DNA of 7,805 bases, taken from positions 1-7,805 of the forward strand of contig JAITFA010000122.1 of assembly GCA_031281685.1 (NCBI GenBank), in the 5' to 3' direction. The stretch's first letter is position 1; each line of letters begins with the position of its first letter. Below are positions 1 through 6,695 of the stretch, one piece after another. The notes beneath the pieces were generated by a model, which did no database searches, was not told where the DNA came from, and saw only the letters and a program-made list of their open reading frames with translations. The DNA comes from Treponema sp. (lineage in GTDB: Bacteria > Spirochaetota > Spirochaetia > Treponematales > Breznakiellaceae). Position numbers and translations under genes: made by a program.

Positions 1-968
1 AATGAAATATCAATACTATCAGCCCTCTTCTCAAGGCGTATAAGCCCCGCGTCTATAGCCTGAAGTCCGCCTTCGCTGAAACGCCGCAGGTTGGCCCGCT
101 TGACCGGCTGTCCGGCACAGGGGCTGTTTTCTGTAAGCCTGTCTACAGCCTGAAATAGGGCTTCTTCACGCAGAATGAGCGGGAGCGCGAAAAAAGTAGC
201 GGCGGCAGTTCTGAGCCGCTTACCGGTAAGCCGTTTCCAGTCCACGCCACGCGCTTCACTGGCAAGCAGGTCCGCGACCATGCGCTGAGTTTCGGCCATG
301 CGCGGTAATGTGTTTCGCCACTGGGGAAAGAAGGCGTCGAGGCAGGGGATGAGTTTATGCCGTATGCGGTTACGCAGATAGCGGATATCGCTGTTGGTAG
401 AATCACTTTGGCAGGAGAGGCCGCGCTCCGCAAGATACACGAGAACGTCTCTTCGGGTTAATTCAAGCAGGGGGCGCAGAACCAGTCCTTTTTCACGCGG
501 CATAGCGGCAAGACCAGCCGGACCCACGCCGCGCAGAATACGCATGAGCGCCGTTTCCAGCAAGTCGTCCTGAGTATGAGCCACCAGCACCCGCGCCGCG
601 CCAATACGCTGGGCTTCGCGTTGCCATGCCTGAGTTCGGAAATGACGCGCCGCCGCCTCAATGCCGCTATCCCAGTCCTTTGCGGCGTCCGCAATATGTC
701 CGGGTTTGACGGAAACCACGCGGCACGGAACCGCGAGTCGCTCACAGAGCGCCGTCACCGCCCGCGCATCGCCCTCACTCTCATCCGCGCTTCGTATACC
801 ATGCTCAACGTGCAGACAATAGAGCTGGAAGCCGGCGTTTTCCCGCAAAGCAGCAAGCGCCGCCAGCATTGCGGTTGAATCAGCGCCGCCGGAAACAGCG
901 GCAAGAAATACCGTCCCCTTTGCCCATGAACCCAGCCCCTGAGCCACAGCCTGTTCAAAACTGGACAC
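1..968 (-). CDS. tilS: tRNA(Ile)-lysidine synthetase TilS, C-terminus beyond left edge
   Basis: TilS is a cytosolic PP-loop ATPase that joins lysine to the wobble cytidine of the AUA-reading tRNA-Ile. I translated the minus strand by hand from a GTG at 968-966 and found 322 codons without a stop to the window edge. Visible motifs are the ATP-binding P-loop SGGADS (residues 26-31), HTQDD followed by ETALMRILRG (from residue 131), RPLLELTRRDV near residue 163, and the family motif DSTN...RYLRNRIR ending near residue 203. Family members are about 430-480 residues, so the C-terminal domain probably lies outside the window. The GTG start gives only 25 residues before the P-loop, as usual in the family, and a GAGG lies about 10 bases upstream. 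It starts 5 bases after the stop of the upstream 290-residue gene, so the two are probably co-transcribed and translationally coupled. No frameshift was seen. Confidence 0.93.
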   Translation of the reverse strand, partial: MSSFEQAVAQGLGSWAKGTVFLAAVSGGADSTAMLAALAALRENAGFQLYCLHVEHGIRSADESEGDARAVTALCERLAVPCRVVSVKPGHIADAAKDWDSGIEAAARHFRTQAWQREAQRIGAARVLVAHTQDDLLETALMRILRGVGPAGLAAMPREKGLVLRPLLELTRRDVLVYLAERGLSCQSDSTNSDIRYLRNRIRHKLIPCLDAFFPQWRNTLPRMAETQRMVADLLASEARGVDWKRLTGKRLRTAAATFFALPLILREEALFQAVDRLTENSPCAGQPVKRANLRRFSEGGLQAIDAGLIRLEKRADSIDIS

Positions 969-973
969 GCCTT

Positions 974-1846
974 TCAGTCCTCTGCTTGCGCGATGGGCGG
1001 CGCTAAAAAAAACGGATAGAGCAGTTCGGAATAGCGACCAAGTGAACCTTGCGCCTGAGTTACGGACTGATTCAGCGCCATGTCTATATGTCTGAACACG
1101 GCGTCTATGGTACTAAAGTCTGAAAAACAATAGCCGCTCAAATCTTCCTCTGACGTTATGTCATGGGTAAAGGACAGCGTCCAATCCTGCTCCTGAAACA
1201 GGCTCTGCTTATTCGTCTTCGCGTGAAACGAAACTATCCAGTATGGCGGGCGCTTATTCATCAAACAGTCTGCGTCTAGGTCAGACCCTTCAAACGCCCG
1301 GGGAAGCACTTTGCTCAACAGATATCGCTCGAAAAACAGAAGTGAAAACCCATGTTCCGGGTCTGAAAAGATATTGCCTATATCTTTATTGCGAAACGGG
1401 AAACGTTTCTGATACAGCCGCTTGATCGCCTTGTAATCAAGGTTCGGCTTGGCTGTAGCGGTCCGGTTGCCGTCATGTTCAGTGGGCGAGTCCGCGTCCA
1501 TAAGGGCTGGAGTTGAAGGCAGGGCAAGCTCATACTGGTCAGGGTCAAGATGTAACTGAATCAATACTGACGGCGCCAATGTCAGCCCCTGTCTCTGGCA
1601 CCTGAGCAGAAAACGGGTATGGGCAAGCGGGCGCTCGGAAAATGAGGTAACGTTGAACCACCAAAAATCCAGCAGACGGTCAATCACCGACAAGACTCGA
1701 TCTTTTTCCGGCGACGGCTGAACAGTAAACATACGCCGCTCATCACGTTGGGCGATGCCAGCCTTAATGGTCTCCTGAAACGATTTTTTCTTGGCGGGGT
1801 CTTGAAGCTGGCTAGCTTCAAGAGTTTGATACCTAAACACAGACAT
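974..1846 (-). CDS. Unrecognised 290-residue soluble protein upstream of tilS
   Basis: I do not recognise this family. The frame is open further upstream to 1921, but the ATG at 1846-1844 is preceded by AGGAG with 5 bases spacing, so I chose it; the longer version would begin inside a tandem repeat. The protein has no signal peptide or membrane segment and should be cytosolic. It has a charged N-terminus (residues 15-50), a Trp/Phe-rich segment DFWWFNVTSFSERP (60-73), a hydrophilic Asp/Thr-rich probable linker (111-137), then a basic aromatic block (138-187, with KRLYQKRFPFRNKD) and a C-terminal part ending in YPFFLAPP. This suggests two domains joined by a linker. It lies 5 bases before tilS in the same direction, which suggests one transcript but does not show a related function. 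Coding potential is supported by the ribosome binding site, the length and the tight junction; the function is unknown. Confidence 0.75.
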   Translation of the reverse strand: MSVFRYQTLEASQLQDPAKKKSFQETIKAGIAQRDERRMFTVQPSPEKDRVLSVIDRLLDFWWFNVTSFSERPLAHTRFLLRCQRQGLTLAPSVLIQLHLDPDQYELALPSTPALMDADSPTEHDGNRTATAKPNLDYKAIKRLYQKRFPFRNKDIGNIFSDPEHGFSLLFFERYLLSKVLPRAFEGSDLDADCLMNKRPPYWIVSFHAKTNKQSLFQEQDWTLSFTHDITSEEDLSGYCFSDFSTIDAVFRHIDMALNQSVTQAQGSLGRYSELLYPFFLAPPIAQAED

Positions 1847-1851
1847 ATACG

Positions 1852-1856
1852 CTCCT
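1852..1856 (-). promoter_or_regulatory. Ribosome binding site deciding the start of the 290-residue gene
   Basis: On the minus strand the sequence reads AAAGGAGCGTATATG. The AGGAG lies 5 bases before the ATG at 1846-1844, which favours that start over the upstream in-frame ATG at 1921. Confidence 0.7.
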
Positions 1857-1890
1857 TTAAGTTCCTGCTCTCGCGTGGCGAGACCAGTCC

Positions 1891-1918
1891 AGTATACCTT
1901 ACTTTCTCTGTCGTAGAA
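1891..1918 (-). promoter_or_regulatory. Possible promoter of the 290-residue gene and tilS
   Basis: On the minus strand a good -10 box, TATACT, lies at 1896-1891. A weak -35 candidate, TTCTAC, lies at 1918-1913 with a 16-bp spacer. The -35 candidate is part of the first unit of the 21-bp repeat array, so the array would occupy the upstream activator or operator position. The -10 match is good and the -35 is poor; this is an inference from sequence only. Confidence 0.35.
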
Positions 1919-2143
1919 CACATTCCAGAACTTGTAGAAACCTTTCTAGAAGTTCTAGAACACATTCCAGAACTTCTAGAACCATTTCTAGAACTTGTAG
2001 AACACATTCCAGAACTTGTAGAAACCTTTCTAGAACTTGTAGAACACATTCCAGAACTTGTAGAACACATTCCAGAACTTCTAGAAACCATTCTAGAACT
2101 TGTAGAACACATTCCAGAACTGGTAGAAACCTTTCCAGAACTT
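1913..2143. repeat. Array A: eleven 21-bp tandem units between divergent genes
   Basis: Eleven consecutive units of exactly 21 bp begin at 1913, 1934, 1955 and so on to 2123. Each unit has the form (G/C)TAGAA, a 4-5 base variable part, then TTCYAGAACTT. Two unit types alternate: type a with GAACACATTCC (units 1, 3, 5, 7, 8, 10) and type b with GAAACCTTTCT or close variants (units 2, 4, 6, 9, 11), giving a 42-bp higher-order period with one doubled type a at units 7-8. Each unit carries two near-palindromic octamers, TTCYAGAA and TTSTAGAA, about half a unit apart. Because 21 is divisible by three, several frames are open on both strands (for example heptads VEHIPEL on plus and VLECVLQ on minus), but I do not treat these as genes. 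It lies between the start of the 290-residue gene and the alaS promoter. Confidence 0.95.
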
Positions 2144-2151
2144 TTTGCGCG

Positions 2152-2222
2152 GTCTCTGGTACCAACGCGACTACGCTTGCATAGTCTCTTGGTACTAACA
2201 CGACTGCGCTTGCATAGTCTCT
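2152..2222. repeat. Two imperfect 32/33-bp direct repeats plus a partial third
   Basis: Copy 1 (2152-2183) and copy 2 (2184-2216) both start GTCTCT, contain GGTAC(C/T)AACRCGACT and end GCGCTTGCATA or ACGCTTGCATA; a third copy begins with GTCTCT at 2217 and then diverges. The copies are adjacent and directly follow array A, separated from it by 8 bases. Copy 2 has one extra base. The function is unknown. They could be a local duplication or paired binding sites upstream of the alaS promoter, whose -35 box is about 50 bases further on. Confidence 0.85.
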
Positions 2223-2270
2223 GACACCGGCTGTTTCTCCTACGAAAAAGTAAACGCCGATGTTCTGGTC

Positions 2271-2299
2271 TTGACGCGATCTTCATGCTCACCTAGTAT
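2271..2299 (+). promoter_or_regulatory. alaS promoter, apparently giving a leaderless mRNA
   Basis: TTGACG at 2271-2276 and TAGTAT at 2294-2299 are separated by 17 bp, which fits a sigma-70-type promoter (5 of 6 matches in the -35 and 4 of 6 in the -10). The alaS ATG starts only 7 bases after the -10 box, where transcription would be expected to begin. There is no Shine-Dalgarno sequence in between (TTTTTCT), so translation would start at or next to the mRNA 5' end. Confidence 0.6.
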
Positions 2300-2306
2300 T
2301 TTTTCT

Positions 2307-4094
2307 ATGAACGCTCACGAACTTCGCTCTAAATACATTGACTTTTTTGTATCGAGGGACCATGCCCAGATTCAGGGCAAGTCCCTGCTGCCGGATAACG
2401 ATCCAACCGTGCTATTTACCACTGCGGGGATGCACCCGCTTGTGCCTTACATTCTGGGGCAGGAACATCCGGCGGGGAAGCGGCTCACCGATTACCAGAA
2501 GTGTATCCGCACTGGCGACATTGATTCAGTGGGAGATCCAAGCCACCTAACCTTCTTCGAGATGCTGGGGAACTGGTCACTCGGCGATTATTTTAAGGAA
2601 GAGGCTATAAAGATGAGCTTTGAGTTCCTTACCTCTCCTCAATACCTTGGTATCCCCGTTGAAAACCTCGGTGTTACCGTATTTGAGGGGGACGACACCG
2701 TGCCTCGTGACGAGGAATCAGCCGCTGTCTGGAAATCGCTTGGCATTCCAGAGGAGCGTATTAGTTACCGGCCTCGGTCAGATAACTGGTGGGGACCTGC
2801 CGGCACGACCGGACCCTGTGGGCCTGACTCGGAGATGTTTATCGACATAGGTAAGGAACCCTGCGGGCCAGACTGCGCTCCGGGTTGCGCTTGCGGGAAG
2901 TGGCTGGAAATCTGGAATGATGTGTTTATGCAGTACAACAAGACCGCAGACGGCGTGTATGAGCCGCTTGCCCGTACCTGTGTGGATACGGGTATGGGTA
3001 TTGAGCGAACCATCACGATCCTCAATGGTAAAAAGTCGGTGTATGACACTGAGATTTTTGCGCCAATCATCGCCGCTGTTGAAAAGGCGTCGTCCTATAC
3101 TTACGGCGCAGATGCGGAGAAGGACAAATCCACGCGCATCATCGCCGACCACACCCGCGCCGCAACCTTCATCCTCGGCGATCCCAGAGGGGTAAGTCCA
3201 TCCAATGTGGGGGCGGGCTATGTGCTGCGCCGGCTTATTCGCCGCGCCGTGAGGCACGGGCGCAAGCTCGGCATTGAGGGCGTCATGCTCTCGCCTATAG
3301 CGCAGGTTATCATCGAACAACTGTCCGGTCCTTACCCGGAACTTGCCCAGAACAAAGCCTTTATTATAGAAGAGCTTGATAAGGAAGAGGCGAAATTTCT
3401 TGAGACTCTCCTCAAGGGCGAGCGTGAGTTTGAGAAACTCTTGCCGAACCTGCTCAAAGACCCTCGCCGGCTCATAGCGGGAAGGCTGGCTTTCAAGCTC
3501 TATGACACCTACGGCTTCCCCATTGAGCTGACCGAGGAGCTTGCCGCCGAACAGGGCATGACCGTGAATCGCGCTGAATTCGACGATGCGTTCAAGAAAC
3601 ATCAGGACCTGTCCCGCGCCGGAAGTGAGCAGCGCTTCAAGGGCGGTCTGGCTGATCAGGGGGATATGTCCGTGAAGTACCACACGGCCACCCATCTTAT
3701 GCATCAGGCGCTTCGCATGGTGCTGGGAGACCATGTGGCGCAGAAAGGATCGAACATCACCGCCGAGCGAATGCGCTTTGACTTTTCCCATAACGCTCCC
3801 ATGAGCAAAGAGGAACTGGCGAGGGTTGAGCTTATCGTCAACGAGCAGATTAAACGGGACCTGCCGGTTATAATGAACGTGATGAGCCTTGAAGAGGCAA
3901 AGGAGGCCGGGGCTATCGCCCTGTTTGGGGAAAAGTATGAGTCGCAGGTCAAGGTTTATGCTATTGGAGACTTTTCCAAAGAAGTCTGTGGCGGTCCTCA
4001 TGTGGAACATACCGGAACACTCGGTGTGTTCAAGATACAGAAGGAGCAATCGTCTTCCGCCGGTGTGCGACGTATCCGCGCCGTGCTTGAGTAA
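2307..4094 (+). CDS. alaS: Alanyl-tRNA synthetase, compact spirochaete-type form
   Basis: This class II synthetase charges tRNA-Ala with alanine in the cytosol. From the ATG at 2307 it has 595 residues. Residues 35-102 carry the catalytic core including the motif 2 region SHLTFFEMLGNWSLGDYFK (79-97), and DTGMGIERT (227-235) is motif 3. A Cys cluster (C186, C190, C194, C196, in CGPDCAPGCACGKW) follows TGPCGPD and could bind a metal. HTRAATFILGD and GYVLRRLIRRAVRHGRK (281-320) are typical of the tRNA-recognition part. The editing domain keeps HTATH (H459, H463) and CGGPH (C561, H565), so removal of mischarged Ser/Gly should be intact. Most bacterial AlaRS proteins have about 870 residues; here the oligomerisation and C-Ala domains are absent and the protein stops just after the editing motifs, as known for Borrelia and Treponema. 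In-frame codons upstream back to 2271 fall in the promoter, so MNAHELRSKY is the likely start. The next gene follows after 15 bases. Confidence 0.97.
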   Translation: MNAHELRSKYIDFFVSRDHAQIQGKSLLPDNDPTVLFTTAGMHPLVPYILGQEHPAGKRLTDYQKCIRTGDIDSVGDPSHLTFFEMLGNWSLGDYFKEEAIKMSFEFLTSPQYLGIPVENLGVTVFEGDDTVPRDEESAAVWKSLGIPEERISYRPRSDNWWGPAGTTGPCGPDSEMFIDIGKEPCGPDCAPGCACGKWLEIWNDVFMQYNKTADGVYEPLARTCVDTGMGIERTITILNGKKSVYDTEIFAPIIAAVEKASSYTYGADAEKDKSTRIIADHTRAATFILGDPRGVSPSNVGAGYVLRRLIRRAVRHGRKLGIEGVMLSPIAQVIIEQLSGPYPELAQNKAFIIEELDKEEAKFLETLLKGEREFEKLLPNLLKDPRRLIAGRLAFKLYDTYGFPIELTEELAAEQGMTVNRAEFDDAFKKHQDLSRAGSEQRFKGGLADQGDMSVKYHTATHLMHQALRMVLGDHVAQKGSNITAERMRFDFSHNAPMSKEELARVELIVNEQIKRDLPVIMNVMSLEEAKEAGAIALFGEKYESQVKVYAIGDFSKEVCGGPHVEHTGTLGVFKIQKEQSSSAGVRRIRAVLE

Positions 4095-4109
4095 AAAAGG
4101 GGAAAAATA

Positions 4110-5210
4110 ATGAAGAGAAAGATTATATGCGGCGCTTTTTTAAGCGTAGTTCTGGCGACAACGGCTTTTGCCCAGCTTGATCTACAGCCCGCAGCCATTG
4201 TGCGGCTTACCAGAAGCGAGCCGATCAGTGTTAAGCAGTTCCGCACTGAAGTTGAGCAGACCGTGCGAAGCAGTTTCTATCAGCAGTACGGGCGGCAGCC
4301 TACTGACGCTGAGGTACTAACGGCGTGCCGCTCACTCAGCGCCAGCGACAAACGGCAGGTGCTGGACATGATGATCAATGAGCGACTCGCGCTTCAAGCC
4401 GCGGCAAGGGATGGAATTGCCATAACGGATAACCAGCTTAACCAGCAGGTACAGCAGCTTCGCGCACAGATGGCCCAGCAGCTAGGCCGCCAGCCCACTG
4501 ACGCGCAATTTGCCGAGGCGATCAAGTCTGAAACCGGCCTTGAGCTTACGGCGTTTCGTGAGCAGTTGCGTAAACAGATGGTTACCCAGCAATACCTCGT
4601 GTCCAAGAAGCAGGCGCTCATCAGTTCGATAAAGACACCGACTGACGCTGAGATCAGCAATATCTATAACCTGAACAAGACCCAGTTTGTCCGGCCTGAA
4701 ACCGTGCGTTTTTCCATGATTCAGGTTCCCTATGGTTCTGACCGTACTGTTTCTCGCAGGCTCGCCGAGCGTCTCGTCGCGGACATTGGTTCCAACCCGT
4801 CAAGGTTTGACGAAGCCGTGCAGAAATCGCAGGCGCCCAATTCGGGTTATCAAGCCGGAGACGCCGGCTATCTGCCCCGGAACAGTCAAGCCCAGCAGCT
4901 TGTTGGCGTGGACTTCATCAATACCGCCTTTAGCCTAAAACAGGGCGAGGTGTCCAAACTCATCGAAGGGAACGGCGGCTATCAGATCATCAAGGTAACT
5001 GAAACCTATGAAATGAAGGCGCTTGACTTAGACGACATTGCCCAGCTTGGCTCATCCGTAACCGTGCGGCAGTACATTGCTAACACCTTACTTCAGGAAG
5101 AACAGCAGCGGGTACTGGCGCAAGCCTCCAATGAACTCGTGGCGGAATTGCGTACAGGCAATCCGCCGCCGTATCAAATAATGGAAGCCAACATCAACAT
5201 AACGTGGTAG
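4110..5210 (+). CDS. SurA/parvulin-like periplasmic peptidyl-prolyl isomerase
   Basis: The product is an exported 366-residue protein with a clear signal peptide (MKRKIICGAF..., cleavage likely after AFA at residue 21). It should act in the periplasm as a chaperone or prolyl isomerase for envelope proteins. The mature N-terminal part (about 25-195) is helical and Gln-rich, like the SurA N-terminal chaperone domain, with MINERLALQAAARDGI (88-103) and ITDNQLNQQV. A divergent parvulin-like domain spans about 196-298 (VRFSMIQVPYGSD, GDAGYLPRNS, FSLKQGEVSKLIEGNGGYQIIKV). There is one such domain, not the two of E. coli SurA. The motif PTDA(E/Q) recurs at 64, 129 and 177; the first two sit in a longer repeat, GRQPTDA. 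The start is supported by GGGG at 4099-4102, 7 bases upstream. It lies 15 bases after alaS and 3 before nusB, so it is probably co-transcribed. Whether the isomerase site is catalytic is not clear. Subfamily assignment (SurA, PrsA or a Treponema variant) is uncertain. Confidence 0.85.
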   Translation: MKRKIICGAFLSVVLATTAFAQLDLQPAAIVRLTRSEPISVKQFRTEVEQTVRSSFYQQYGRQPTDAEVLTACRSLSASDKRQVLDMMINERLALQAAARDGIAITDNQLNQQVQQLRAQMAQQLGRQPTDAQFAEAIKSETGLELTAFREQLRKQMVTQQYLVSKKQALISSIKTPTDAEISNIYNLNKTQFVRPETVRFSMIQVPYGSDRTVSRRLAERLVADIGSNPSRFDEAVQKSQAPNSGYQAGDAGYLPRNSQAQQLVGVDFINTAFSLKQGEVSKLIEGNGGYQIIKVTETYEMKALDLDDIAQLGSSVTVRQYIANTLLQEEQQRVLAQASNELVAELRTGNPPPYQIMEANINITW

Positions 5211-5213
5211 CCC

Positions 5214-5657
5214 ATGGCGACTCGCAGAAAAGGCCGGATTCTGGCTTTTCAGGCGCTTTACGCCTGGGAAGCCTGTAGTAACATTGATGCCGGTGAACAG
5301 GACAAGTCCCCTGCTTTTTCATGGCTGGACGATACTCTGGAGCAGCTTGACGATCACACCGCGCAGTTTTCCCGCCTCCTTGTTACCGGAACTATCGAAA
5401 ATATCAGCGCAATAGACGCCATGATCCAGTCTCATCTTAAAAATTGGGCATTCTCGCGGGTGCAGCGCGTTGATCTTGCTCTGCTCAGAATGAGTACCTA
5501 TACCCTCATGTATCAGACTGACATTGCTCCCACCATTGTTATCAATGAAGCTGTGGGTATTGCGCAGGATTACGGCACTGATGATTCATACCGGTTCATC
5601 AATGGTATGCTTGACAACATCCGCAAAACCCTTGAGAAGACCGCTACGGGCGGCTAG
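5214..5657 (+). CDS. nusB: Transcription antitermination factor NusB
   Basis: NusB is a small all-helical RNA-binding protein that, with NusE/S10, binds boxA RNA and supports antitermination on rRNA operons. At 147 residues it has the usual family length. The basic N-terminus ATRRKGRILAFQALYAWE (2-19) is the typical opening helix and RNA-binding side, HLKNWAFSRVQRVDLALLRM (74-93) is the core motif, and the C-terminal signature INEAVGIAQDYGTDDSYRFINGMLD runs from residue 110 to 134. The start at 5214 is required because the family motif begins right after it. There is no Shine-Dalgarno sequence; the ATG follows the stop of the upstream isomerase gene by 3 bases (TAGCCCATG), so translation is probably coupled. 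trpS follows. Confidence 0.96.
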   Translation: MATRRKGRILAFQALYAWEACSNIDAGEQDKSPAFSWLDDTLEQLDDHTAQFSRLLVTGTIENISAIDAMIQSHLKNWAFSRVQRVDLALLRMSTYTLMYQTDIAPTIVINEAVGIAQDYGTDDSYRFINGMLDNIRKTLEKTATGG

Positions 5658-5660
5658 CCC

Positions 5661-5690
5661 ATGACACGTCCGCCCCAGCCGTGCTATGCT
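5661..5690 (+). promoter_or_regulatory. Possible internal promoter for trpS, leaderless layout
   Basis: ATGACA (5661-5666, 5 of 6 to TTGACA) and TATGCT (5685-5690, 4 of 6) are 18 bp apart, and the -10 box carries an extended TGC element (5682-5684). The trpS ATG at 5697 comes 6 bases after the -10 box with no Shine-Dalgarno sequence. The geometry copies that of alaS. It is weaker evidence because the -35 coincides with the alternative trpS start codon. Confidence 0.4.
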
Positions 5691-5696
5691 GGTTTT

Positions 5697-6695
5697 ATGA
5701 AGAAGATTTCGCTGACCGGTATAAAACCCACCGGCCTACTCCACATTGGTAACTATTTTGGGGCTATCAAGCCCGCGCTGGAACTGGCGAAGGAATACGA
5801 CGCCCGTTACTTTATCGCTGACTACCACGCCCTAAATCTGATTAAGGACCCCAAGACTCTTGCCCGCTACACACGGGAAGTCGCTGCGGGCTGGCTTGCC
5901 GCTGGTCTGAACCCTGACGAGCTTGTCTTCTATCGGCAAAGCTCGGTGCCAGAGACCTTTGAGCTGACAACCATGCTCATGGCGTTCACGAGCAAGGGGC
6001 TTATGAACCGCGCCCACGCATATAAGGCTGCGGTTCAAGCCAATCTTGAGAAAGGCGAAGACCCCGACGCGGGTATCAACATGGGACTGTATACCTACCC
6101 TGTGCTTATGGCAGCGGACATACTGCTTTTTGACCCGGACGTGGTGCCGGTTGGCAGGGATCAGGTTCAGCACGTTGAGATGGCGCAGGACATTGCTCAA
6201 GTTATTAACTTCAACTACAAGCAAGACTGTCTCAAAGTGCCGCAAGCGGTAGTTCAGGAGAGCGTGGCGGTGGTGCCGGGACTTGACGGCAGGAAGATGA
6301 GCAAGAGTTACGGGAACGCCATTCCCCTTTTCGCGCCGGAGCAGGACCTACACAAGCTCATCAAGCGCATAGTTACGAATTCCCAAGCTCTTGAAGAACC
6401 CAAAGACCCTGATAGTTCGCAAATCTTTCAGCTTTACAAGCTGTTTGCGTCTGAGGAAGAACTTTTGGCGCTGGCGGCGCGTTTCCGCAACGGCGGCATG
6501 GGCTGGGGCGAAGCCAAAGAGGAACTCTTCCGCGTGATGAACCGCGAACTCACGCCCTTACGCGAGCGTTTCAACGCCTTCATCGCCGACCCCGTGCGCC
6601 TTGACGCGATTCTGGCACAAGGCGCGGAAAAGGCGCGGCTCATTGCCCGCAAGACCATAGCGCGACTCCGCAAAGCCACTGGTATAGACCGCTGA
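5697..6695 (+). CDS. trpS: Tryptophanyl-tRNA synthetase
   Basis: This class I synthetase charges tRNA-Trp in the cytosol and normally acts as a homodimer. From the ATG at 5697 it has 332 residues, the usual length. The N-terminus MKKISLTGIKPTGLLHIGNYFG matches the family pattern SGIQPTGxLHLGNY, with HIGN at 16-19 as the HIGH signature. NMGLYTYPVLMAADILLF (128-145) and VPVGRDQVQHVEMAQDIA (150-167) form the Trp/adenylate pocket, and KMSKS is at 200-204 in GRKMSKSYGN. All key motifs are present. An in-frame ATG at 5661 would add MTRPPQPCYAGF, which does not look like the family, so I prefer 5697. It lies 39 bases after nusB. No U-rich hairpin terminator is visible directly downstream. Confidence 0.96.
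   Translation: MKKISLTGIKPTGLLHIGNYFGAIKPALELAKEYDARYFIADYHALNLIKDPKTLARYTREVAAGWLAAGLNPDELVFYRQSSVPETFELTTMLMAFTSKGLMNRAHAYKAAVQANLEKGEDPDAGINMGLYTYPVLMAADILLFDPDVVPVGRDQVQHVEMAQDIAQVINFNYKQDCLKVPQAVVQESVAVVPGLDGRKMSKSYGNAIPLFAPEQDLHKLIKRIVTNSQALEEPKDPDSSQIFQLYKLFASEEELLALAARFRNGGMGWGEAKEELFRVMNRELTPLRERFNAFIADPVRLDAILAQGAEKARLIARKTIARLRKATGIDR

Noticed and set aside
143..958. Three short minus-strand ORFs that might suggest a broken tilS
   Set aside because: They lie in a different frame from tilS. The true frame from GTG 968 is open without interruption to the window edge and carries all expected motifs.
1748..2224. Plus-strand ORF of 158 residues with VEHIPEL heptads
   Set aside because: It is antisense to the 290-residue gene and then crosses array A. 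The heptads arise because the 21-bp unit is a multiple of three, and there is no ribosome binding site or family match.
1684..2292. Minus-strand ORFs through array A (SSGMCST and VLECVLQ repeats)
   Set aside because: They are by-products of the tandem repeat being open in several frames; one overlaps the alaS promoter and the 290-residue gene out of frame.
2778..4049. 423-residue minus-strand ORF
   Set aside because: It lies entirely antisense to alaS, which has complete family motifs; the antisense frame is open through codon bias.
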